A stretch of DNA of 64,000 bases, taken from the NCBI RefSeq assembly GCF_015709455.1, contig NZ_JADNQW010000007.1, forward strand, positions 62,001 through 126,000. Reading direction: 5' to 3'. Under the pieces are notes generated by a model, which saw only the letters and a list, made by a program, of their open reading frames with translations, was not told where the DNA came from and ran no database searches. Below are positions 30,605 to 37,516 of this stretch, one piece after another. Within the stretch, counting starts at the first letter, position 1, and every line of letters begins with the position of its first letter. The position numbers and the translations under genes are program-made. This DNA comes from Methylosinus sp. H3A. GTDB lineage: Bacteria; Pseudomonadota; Alphaproteobacteria; Rhizobiales; Beijerinckiaceae.

Positions 30605-31585
30605 TCAATCGATTGCGAGAACGCGGAGAAGTCTGCCGATGAACCAGAAGGCTGCGATCGAACCGATCGCATAGCCGGGAAGGAGATCGCGCGAACCAGG
30701 GAGTACGGCGCCGAGGCGACGATGCGCCCAGATGAGCGCCAGCGTCAAAAGCACGAAAGCGAGTTGTCCAATCTCGACGCCGACATTGAAGAAAGCGAGC
30801 GCGGCCGGCAGCAGCCGTCGTTCGATCCCGAGACCGGCGAGCGCGCTGGCGAAGCCGACGCCATGGACGAGGCCGAAGCCGCCAGCGACGGCCCAAGGGT
30901 AGCGGGCCGTCAATCCGGCTTCGCTATGGCGCTGCTTCACGATCTCGACGCCGACGAAGACGATGCTGAGCGCGATGCAGGCGTTGAGCGGCCGTTCCGG
31001 CACGCCGATCAGCCCGAAGGCGGCGGCAGCGAGTGATGCGCTGTGGCCAATGGTGAATGCGGTGATCGTCGTGACGAGTCGACGGCTTGGCCCCACGATC
31101 CAGATCAGTCCAAATACAAACAGCAGATGATCCGCGCCGAGCAGAATATGGTCGACGCCGTAGTTCAGATAGGTCACGCCGAGTTCGATCCAGCTCTCGA
31201 GCGTCGGAGCCTCGGGACCGAGAATCGACACGGTGGGATTGGCGGTGGTGATGGTGTAGCTGCGCGTCTCGCCTTGAATCGGGATGATCTTAATCAGCGC
31301 CGCCGACATGCGCGAGCCGAGATTGCCGATCGTCAATGCGCCGACGAGGCCTTTTTGGCCGCAATCGAGCTCCGGTATGCGCAAGAAGCAATGTGGCGGC
31401 GCGCGCAGATCTACGCGAGCGCCGCCGATCGTCGGCTCCATTGTCCAACGGCCGACATAGGCGCCCTGGCGCACCTCGCGCAATTCGAGCACGCCGAGCG
31501 AGGATTCGTGCGCGTAGAGCGCGACGGGCGCGAGCAATGTCGCAGCGACGACCCAAGCCGCCAGCAATATTATCGAGCGTCTCAC
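30605..31585 (-). CDS. HupE/UreJ-type membrane protein with periplasmic N-terminal domain (first of three)
   Basis: The GTG at 31585 overlaps the stop of the PpiC-type gene (GTGA), and GGAG lies just upstream. The 326-residue product has a signal/membrane segment, a periplasmic domain of about 110 residues beginning HESSLGVLELREVRQGAYVG with two Cys (PPHCFLRIPELDC), and a C-terminal membrane domain with YLNYGVDHILLGADHLLFVFG, FTIGHSASLAAAA and GFGLVHGVGFASAL, the HupE/UreJ-2 pattern. The conserved His/Asp pairs suit metal transport. Coupling to a periplasmic isomerase and two more HupE-like genes suggests one envelope complex; that is inference. Confidence 0.88.
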   Translation of the reverse strand: MRRSIILLAAWVVAATLLAPVALYAHESSLGVLELREVRQGAYVGRWTMEPTIGGARVDLRAPPHCFLRIPELDCGQKGLVGALTIGNLGSRMSAALIKIIPIQGETRSYTITTANPTVSILGPEAPTLESWIELGVTYLNYGVDHILLGADHLLFVFGLIWIVGPSRRLVTTITAFTIGHSASLAAAAFGLIGVPERPLNACIALSIVFVGVEIVKQRHSEAGLTARYPWAVAGGFGLVHGVGFASALAGLGIERRLLPAALAFFNVGVEIGQLAFVLLTLALIWAHRRLGAVLPGSRDLLPGYAIGSIAAFWFIGRLLRVLAID

Positions 31586-32481
31586 GGCTCCATCCGCACT
31601 GTGTAGGACGCCTTCAGCCGGTTCACCGCCTCCCATGCGCGCGCGCGCGCTTCATCCGTGCGCCACAGCCGCAGGATCTCGTCGCGGACATTCTCGAAAA
31701 TCGCCGGCTCGCCCGGATGCCGAGAGTCGATGCGGACGACATGCCATCCTTCTTTGGATTCGAGCTTTGCCCATGTTTCCTGAGGTAGCGCGAGCAGGGC
31801 GTCGCGAAATTTTTCGCCGAAGGCGGGCCCGAGACTGGTGACGGGGCGCGCGAGAATGGCGCGCGTGCGATCACGAAGCTCTTCCGATTCACGGCCGCCG
31901 ACGATGTCTTCGAGCCAGCGCGTCGCCTCGACGGCGTCGGTCGCGGGCGTGAGGTAGAAGCCGACACGCTCCGGTTCGTCGAAGCGCGCGCGATTTTGCT
32001 CGAACCAGGCGCGCAATCGTTCTTCGGTCGGCTGTGGCAGGCGAACTTGGTCGAAGATGAGCAATTGAAGTTTATAGGCGATACGATCGCGTATCATATC
32101 GTCGCCACGATCGACGCCGAGCGCCTTGCCCTCTCGATAGAGAATCTCGCTCGCGACCCAACTGTCGATCATCTTCTGGAGCTCGACGTCCGACGGCGTG
32201 CGCGCCTTGTCCTCGTCGAAATTGTCGATGAAGGACTGACGCAGCGCTTTGCCGACGGTGATGACGCGCTCGTCTTTTGGCGGCGGATGCAGCGCGGCGT
32301 CGGCGGCGAAGACGAGCCCGCCGATCATCATGAAATGCACGAGAGGTTCACTTCGAAGTCGCCTCGGAGACGTCCGGCCGGCCGATCCCGGATCGCGAGC
32401 GGCCGCCTGGCTAGCGCGATCCCCGTCGTCGAACCAACGCCGAACGAGAGCAAACGAAAGAGTCTTCACCATCGAAGCCAT
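31582..32481 (-). CDS. PpiC-type peptidyl-prolyl cis-trans isomerase, membrane-anchored
   Basis: A 299-residue protein with one N-terminal helix (VHFMMIGGLVFAADAAL, about residues 48-64) and a periplasmic SurA/PpiD-like part: VASEILYREGKALGVDRGDD, VRLPQPTEERLRAWFEQNRA, then a rotamase-like region with SLGPAFGEKFRDALLALP and GWHVVRID. It is shorter than SurA (about 430) and typical of the isomerase found next to HupE genes. It is first in the four-gene minus-strand operon; its product probably assists folding of an exported protein, perhaps the divergent DUF3604 protein (inference). The region 32482-32671 holds its promoter. Confidence 0.85.
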   Translation of the reverse strand: MASMVKTLSFALVRRWFDDGDRASQAAARDPGSAGRTSPRRLRSEPLVHFMMIGGLVFAADAALHPPPKDERVITVGKALRQSFIDNFDEDKARTPSDVELQKMIDSWVASEILYREGKALGVDRGDDMIRDRIAYKLQLLIFDQVRLPQPTEERLRAWFEQNRARFDEPERVGFYLTPATDAVEATRWLEDIVGGRESEELRDRTRAILARPVTSLGPAFGEKFRDALLALPQETWAKLESKEGWHVVRIDSRHPGEPAIFENVRDEILRLWRTDEARARAWEAVNRLKASYTVRMEP

Positions 32482-32671
32482 ACGTTTCCCGAATACGCCA
32501 TTGGCGCCTTATGCATCGGCTCATGCGTTTTGTCATCCGCGCGTCGACGAAAAAAAAGTCTTTTCGACTCACTCGAAAAGCGCGTCTCTGTAATCAAATG
32601 GTCACACGACTGTCGTTGTCGTTCTCCCATATTCCGCGCGCCGATGCGTCTCGTGACGCCGGGGGGCTCGT

Positions 32672-34300
32672 CTAGCCCGGAAAATTCAGCGTAGGTTGGC
32701 GGGGGTGGTACAGCCTTTTGATTTGGCGTAGAGTTCGGGTGTCGAATCCAACTCGCGCCATTTCGAAGCCGCCACGCCCCGCCATGAACGATTTTACCCT
32801 GCCGCTTTCCGGCCTGTCACCTGTTTCCGGCAAGGCTGTCGTCGCCAAATTCGACGGCGGCCTGCTGTCATCCGATGGCGGCGTGCTGCTGCTGCGTGAG
32901 ATCGAGCAGCGCCTGCGCGTCGCGGAGCGGCTCGCCGGCTGCATCCGTGATCCGCGCGATCCCGATCTCGTCACCCATACGCTCGCCGACATCATTCGCT
33001 TTCGCCTCCTCATGATCGGCGCCGGCTATGAGGACGGCAACGACGCCTCGGCGCTGCGCGGCGATCCGATGTTCAAGATGGCGCAAGGGCTCGCGCCTTC
33101 CGAGCGCGAGCTCGCCTCGCAATCAACGATCTCGCGCTTCGAGAATCTGCCGGACGCTCGCGCTCTGCTGCGCATGGGCCGCGCCATGGCCGATCTCTAT
33201 TGCGAGTCGTTCCATCGCGTTCCAGAGCGCATCACGCTCGACATCGACGACACTTTCGACGCCGTCCATGGAGGCCAGCAACTCCGCCTCTTCAATGCGC
33301 ATCATGACGAATATGGCTTTCAGCCGATCGTCGTGTTCGACGGCTCCGGCCGCTTCGTGTCCGCCATGCTGCGGCCGGCCAAGCGCCCCAGCGGAAAAGA
33401 GGCCGAACGCTTCCTGCGCCGCCTGCTGCGCAGCATCCGCGCCAATTGGCCGAGAACGAAAATTCTGCTGCGCGCCGACAGCCATTATTGCACGCCCGAG
33501 ACGATCGACTTCTGCCGCGCCAATGGCCTCGACTTCATCTTCGGCGTCGCCCCGACGACGACGCTGAGGTCGCATATCCTCGGGCTCGAAGCCAAAACCA
33601 AGGCCGTGTTCGAAGCGGCGCCTTCGGCCGGCAAGGCGCGGCGCTACAAGGAATTCCTCGACGGCGCGCAGAGCTGGAGCCGCGTCGAGCGTATCATCGC
33701 GCGAACCGAAGCCGGGCCCGACGGCGTCGACACGCGCTTCGTCGTCACCAATCTCGAGGCCCGCAACGCCCGCCGTCTCTATGAAGATGTCTACTGCCGG
33801 CGCGGCCAGGCCGAGAACCATATAAAATCCTGGAAGACGCATCTTTGCGCCGACCGAACCTCATGCATGAAAGCGACGGCCAATCAGCTTCGCCTGTTCC
33901 TGCACGCCGGCGCCTATTGGATCATGTGGGGCCTGCGCATGGCCGCGCCCAAGCGCTCGTCTTGGCGCACGGCTCAGTTCGATACTCTTCGTCTGCGCCT
34001 CGTGAAGATCGCCGCGCGCGTCGTCGAGATGAAGACCGCCATCAAAATCCATCTGCCGACCAGCTGTCCCGACCGGCAATTCCTCCGCATTGCGCTCGCG
34101 CGCATCCCGCGCCTCGCGACATGAAGCGCGGGGCGAGCGCCCCCGAAATCCGAACCCTTTTCCCTCAACCCGCAAGCCTTCGCCGTTCGAAACTCCGGCC
34201 CGCCGCCAGAGCCGCTGGCGCTGCGCGCGCGGTTATCTCGAACCCAAAAATCTTCCACTTCACCGCGCGAGCCGGTCAAGCGCTGCATAATCGCGGCTAG
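32672..34300 (+). mobile_element. IS1380-family insertion sequence, apparently intact
   Basis: Imperfect terminal inverted repeats are visible: CTAGCCCGGAAAATTCAGCG at 32672-32691 and, on the opposite strand, CTAGCCGCGATTATGCAGCG ending at 34300. About 15 of 20 positions match. A clear target duplication was not found. The element sits in the divergent promoter region between the PpiC-HupE operon and the DUF3604 gene; its right end is only 19 bases from the DUF3604 start codon. Confidence 0.8.
32784..34124 (+). CDS. IS1380-family transposase
   Basis: The frame is intact: 446 residues from MNDFTLPLSG. Family signatures include LLSSDGGVLLLREIEQRL, IRDPRDPDLVTHTLADIIRF, GYEDGNDASALRGDP, the catalytic-site segments LDIDDTFDAVHGGQQL, ILLRADSHYC and the late YCRRGQAENHIKSWK (DDE with the last Glu here). 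The in-frame ATG at 32718 is probably too far upstream. Since the gene has no lesion, this is likely the most recent arrival among the elements in the window. Confidence 0.93.
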   Translation: MNDFTLPLSGLSPVSGKAVVAKFDGGLLSSDGGVLLLREIEQRLRVAERLAGCIRDPRDPDLVTHTLADIIRFRLLMIGAGYEDGNDASALRGDPMFKMAQGLAPSERELASQSTISRFENLPDARALLRMGRAMADLYCESFHRVPERITLDIDDTFDAVHGGQQLRLFNAHHDEYGFQPIVVFDGSGRFVSAMLRPAKRPSGKEAERFLRRLLRSIRANWPRTKILLRADSHYCTPETIDFCRANGLDFIFGVAPTTTLRSHILGLEAKTKAVFEAAPSAGKARRYKEFLDGAQSWSRVERIIARTEAGPDGVDTRFVVTNLEARNARRLYEDVYCRRGQAENHIKSWKTHLCADRTSCMKATANQLRLFLHAGAYWIMWGLRMAAPKRSSWRTAQFDTLRLRLVKIAARVVEMKTAIKIHLPTSCPDRQFLRIALARIPRLAT

Positions 34301-34319
34301 GTTTTTGCGGGGGATTGGC

Positions 34320-36296
34320 ATGCACCGTTCGAAATCAGCTGTTTTGTTGACTGCCGCGTCTGTTTCGCTCGCTTTCGGTCATTCGGCAGCCGCCGGAGAA
34401 CATGGCGAGGGTGCGCGCAGGGGCAATCCGTATGTCGCGGGCGACATGCATAATCACAACACCTGCACAGACGGCTCCATCGCCGCCGGCTACACGATCG
34501 ATCGCGCGGTCGGAACCGGAGCAGCGGCGGCCGGCGGGACCAATTTCGATCTCGACTGGTTCACGCTCGGCAATCATGGCGGCTCCGGCAATCGCGATTG
34601 CCGCTTCAGCGACGCCAGCGCCAATCTCCCCGGCGACACAACGACCACCTGGTCGCAGACGCTCGGCCAGACGATCCAGGGCATCACCATCAGCAGCCTG
34701 AAAGGCTCGGCGAATGGGAGTGGCTCCAACGCGCAGATGTGGCGTTGGCAGTCGATCGGCGAGGTCGAATATCCGATTATCGTCAATCGCTCGGCGCTAT
34801 ACGACAAGGTGCTCGTCGAAGGTCTCGAATGGGTCGTGCCGGGCCATGAGCACACGGATGTCGCGGTGATCGCCGGACAGCATCCGCGTCATGGAGGCAA
34901 TGCCGACAAGATGGCGGAGTTCGAATTCCGCTTCGATCGCGCCGACACCGACAGCATCGGACCCATCGACGCCGGCAACAGCCCGCTGTGGCCGGGCAAG
35001 GACAATGTCAACAACTCGGGAACCGCCGGGCACGGCAAGGCGCTCGAAGGCGTCAAATGGCTGCAGGCGAATTATCCGCTGCAATCCTATGCGATCCCGA
35101 CGCACACGGAGCGCCAGGGGCCCTTCGCGGCCTCCGGCAACAAGGGTTACAATATCGAGCATTTCCGCGACTTCAACAATGCGGCGCCGACTGTCGCCTT
35201 CGGCATAGAATCGCCCGGCCATATGGCCGAGGGCGGATTGACGGGCGGCTCGGGCTCCTACGGCTCCAACGCGGTCGGCGGCGGCACCTATGGCATGGTC
35301 GGCGTCTACACGGCGAAAGTCGGCGGACTCTGGGACGGCTTGCTCGGAGAGGGCCGCAACTTCTTCATGTTCATCAGCTCGGACTGGCATCAGCGCGGCG
35401 CCTTCGGCGCGCGTGACCGCTACACCACTGCCGACTTCATTCCGGGCGAATACACCAAGCTCTATGTTCCGAGAACCGAAGGCTTCCGCAATCAGTCGAT
35501 CATCGACGGAATGCGCTCCGGCAATAGCTATTCGGTGAATGGCGACGTCATCGGTCCGGATCTCGTGTTCCGTGCGCGCGCGCATGGCGACTGGAAGACG
35601 ATGGGCGAGACGCTCGTCGCGCGGCCAGGCGAGACCATCCTTCTCGAAGTAGAGTTGACGGTGCCGGCGACGAACAACAGCCCCTATAGCTTCGACAATC
35701 CGCTGCTGGCGCAGATCGGCCAGCATCAGCCGCTCAACAAGCCGTCGATCGATCACGTCGATCTCATCACCGGCAAGATCACTGGCGTCGTTCCTCCGAC
35801 CTCGCCCAATTACGCGGTCGCCAACGCCGCGGGCGTCGCCGGCGCGTCGATCGTCTATAATTCCACCGCGGCAATCGCAAAGCAGGTCAATTGGCGGAAT
35901 ATGAAGGTCAAGAAGCAGCATGACGGCTCGACGCGCCTGTCCTTCGTGACGAGCTTCACCATGGGCTCCGAGCCCGGCTATATTCGCGCCCGCGGCGCCA
36001 ATATCCCGGTCGCGACCCCCAATGTGACGGACAGCGCGGGCAATCCTCTGCTGGACGCCAACAATGCGACGGTCAGCTGCACGGACAGCTCCTGCCCGGC
36101 GCATCTCGAATCCGTCAATGGGGTCAAGAAAGTGACCCATGACGTTCAGGCCTGGTCGAATCTCTGGTTCTATGCGAATCCGATTTTCCTGCGCCCCATC
36201 GGCTCGCCGAAACTGCTCGTCGAGCAGAACGCCGAGCTCGCGCGGCGCCTCGCCGGTCATCATTGGGAGCATGAGCATCACGCCGAGCGCGACTGA
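34320..36296 (+). CDS. Secreted DUF3604 protein (PHP-like metallohydrolase)
   Basis: A 658-residue exported protein. GGGGGATT precedes the ATG, and a signal peptide ends SAAAGEHG. The mature N-terminus reads YVAGDMHNHNTCTDGS, a PHP-like metal site (HxH), and further likely ligands lie in LGNHGGSGNRDC, LVEGLEWVVPGHEH and FISSDWHQRGAFG. Two Cys pairs (CTDSSC near the C-terminus) suit a periplasmic or outer-surface location. DUF3604 is thought to be a phosphoesterase-type fold, with its substrate unknown. The IS1380 end lies 19 bases upstream, so the native promoter has been displaced. Confidence 0.88.
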   Translation: MHRSKSAVLLTAASVSLAFGHSAAAGEHGEGARRGNPYVAGDMHNHNTCTDGSIAAGYTIDRAVGTGAAAAGGTNFDLDWFTLGNHGGSGNRDCRFSDASANLPGDTTTTWSQTLGQTIQGITISSLKGSANGSGSNAQMWRWQSIGEVEYPIIVNRSALYDKVLVEGLEWVVPGHEHTDVAVIAGQHPRHGGNADKMAEFEFRFDRADTDSIGPIDAGNSPLWPGKDNVNNSGTAGHGKALEGVKWLQANYPLQSYAIPTHTERQGPFAASGNKGYNIEHFRDFNNAAPTVAFGIESPGHMAEGGLTGGSGSYGSNAVGGGTYGMVGVYTAKVGGLWDGLLGEGRNFFMFISSDWHQRGAFGARDRYTTADFIPGEYTKLYVPRTEGFRNQSIIDGMRSGNSYSVNGDVIGPDLVFRARAHGDWKTMGETLVARPGETILLEVELTVPATNNSPYSFDNPLLAQIGQHQPLNKPSIDHVDLITGKITGVVPPTSPNYAVANAAGVAGASIVYNSTAAIAKQVNWRNMKVKKQHDGSTRLSFVTSFTMGSEPGYIRARGANIPVATPNVTDSAGNPLLDANNATVSCTDSSCPAHLESVNGVKKVTHDVQAWSNLWFYANPIFLRPIGSPKLLVEQNAELARRLAGHHWEHEHHAERD

Positions 36297-36320
36297 GCTC
36301 GGCCCTACCGTAGCCAAAGC

Positions 36321-36350
36321 GCCGGCGGCGAAACTTCGCCGCCGGCTTTC
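36321..36350 (+). terminator. Rho-independent terminator after the DUF3604 gene
   Basis: GCCGGCGGCGAA (36321-36332) and TTCGCCGCCGGC (36335-36346) form a perfect 12-base inverted repeat, followed by TTTCTCGTTT. It ends the DUF3604 transcript 25 bases after the stop, so the next genes need their own promoter or read-through. Confidence 0.8.
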
Positions 36351-36376
36351 TCGTTTCGCTCATTGGTTCTCACTCG

Positions 36377-36865
36377 ATGCGGCCTCTGCTTCTCCTCGTC
36401 GTAGTCGTTCTCTCATGCGCGGGCGTCGCCGCTCTGCTCTTTCCGGCGCGCCCGAACATGGACGGCCGACCGGAGCGGGCCGCCGATCCGATCGCGCCTC
36501 CGACGCCCGTCGCGGCAGTCGCCGAGGCTTCGACGGAGCCAGCGGACGCCGAGCCGACGAAAGAGGATTGCGTCTCCGCGGTGGACAAGGTACGGGCTCT
36601 GGCGAGCGCTCTGCCTGCCGATCATCCCTCGCGCTACATTGCGGAGCGGCATCTGCATCAGTCCATGGTCGAGGCCGGCAATGGCGAGTTCGACGACTGC
36701 CTCTATTGGGCGGCGCGCGCGAGCGACGAGGTGACGGAATTGCGGCACGCGCTGCGGCCGGGAGAAGCGATCGAGGTTCTTCGGCCGGACGAGACGCCTG
36801 AGAAAGCGGAGACGCCCGGCAAGAGCGCCGAAAAAAAGCCCGCGCGGGAAAGAGCGCGGAGATGA
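36377..36865 (+). CDS. Membrane-anchored or secreted protein of unknown function
   Basis: A 162-residue product. The N-terminus MRPLLLLVVVVLSCAGVAAL is a signal anchor; a Pro/Ala-rich linker (APPTPVAAVAEASTEPAD) leads to a helical core with two Cys (TKEDCVSAVDKVRALASALP and EFDDCLYWAARASDEVTE) that may form a disulfide, and a charged Lys/Arg tail. The start lacks a strong ribosome site. It is 16 bases upstream of the oxygenase gene and probably cotranscribed with it. No family is recognised. Confidence 0.65.
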   Translation: MRPLLLLVVVVLSCAGVAALLFPARPNMDGRPERAADPIAPPTPVAAVAEASTEPADAEPTKEDCVSAVDKVRALASALPADHPSRYIAERHLHQSMVEAGNGEFDDCLYWAARASDEVTELRHALRPGEAIEVLRPDETPEKAETPGKSAEKKPARERARR

Positions 36866-36880
36866 GCGGAGTGTGACGGC

Positions 36881-37504
36881 ATGGACGAGATCGAGCCGCT
36901 TTTTCCCATTCCGCTCATGCGCTGCCCTGGTCTCCTCGATCCGCTTCTCGTCGAGGCCGCCGTCGATGCGATCCGCAATTCGCGCATAGAGAAGAATCTC
37001 CGCTCGGATCAGCTCTTTCATACGGAGATCGCCGATCCGCGCGGCGATGAGCTGTTCCGGCGAATGTCGGAGCTCGCCACTCCCAAGCTCGTCGATTTCG
37101 GCGCGCTCCTCTTCGGAGAGAGACTCGAATGGACAGTCAAAGAAATGTGGACGAATGTCCTCGAGCCCGGCGGTAGTCAGGCCTTGCATTCGCACGCCAA
37201 TAGTTTTGCGTCCGGCGTATTTTATCTGACGCCCTCGCATCCCGGCAGCCGCACCGCTTTCGTGCGGCCTCCCGGCGGATTCGAATTCAATTTTCGGCAT
37301 CACACACGTTCGGCGGCGATGGGGCCGTTCAATGCGGGAAAATATGTGGTTCCAGAGGCGGAACCGGGCGATCTCATTCTCTTCCCGAGCTATCTCTATC
37401 ATGAAGTGCCGCGAAACCAGGGCGGAGTGAGAGTGACCGTAGCGTTCAACGCAATCCCCGACAGTCTCGACTGCTGGGGCTACCGGATCAAATTCGCTCC
37501 GTAG
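36881..37504 (+). CDS. 2OG-Fe(II) oxygenase family protein
   Basis: A 207-residue cytoplasmic protein of the putative 2OG-Fe(II) oxygenase group (TIGR02466-like). It begins MDEIEPLFPIPLMRCPGLLD; the iron site is visible as HSHANSFASGVFYL (H..H) with a distal His in FPSYLYHEVPRNQG and Arg two turns later (GVRVTVAFN) for oxoglutarate. GGAG precedes the start. The family hydroxylates unknown substrates. It is convergent with the MFS/spermidine-synthase-like gene, whose stop is 12 bases away. Confidence 0.82.
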   Translation: MDEIEPLFPIPLMRCPGLLDPLLVEAAVDAIRNSRIEKNLRSDQLFHTEIADPRGDELFRRMSELATPKLVDFGALLFGERLEWTVKEMWTNVLEPGGSQALHSHANSFASGVFYLTPSHPGSRTAFVRPPGGFEFNFRHHTRSAAMGPFNAGKYVVPEAEPGDLILFPSYLYHEVPRNQGGVRVTVAFNAIPDSLDCWGYRIKFAP

Positions 37505-37516
37505 AACGGCGCCTGC

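Noticed and set aside
34797..36317. A 506-codon minus-strand frame opposite DUF3604
   Set aside because: Shadow frame; the plus-strand protein has a signal peptide and metal motifs.
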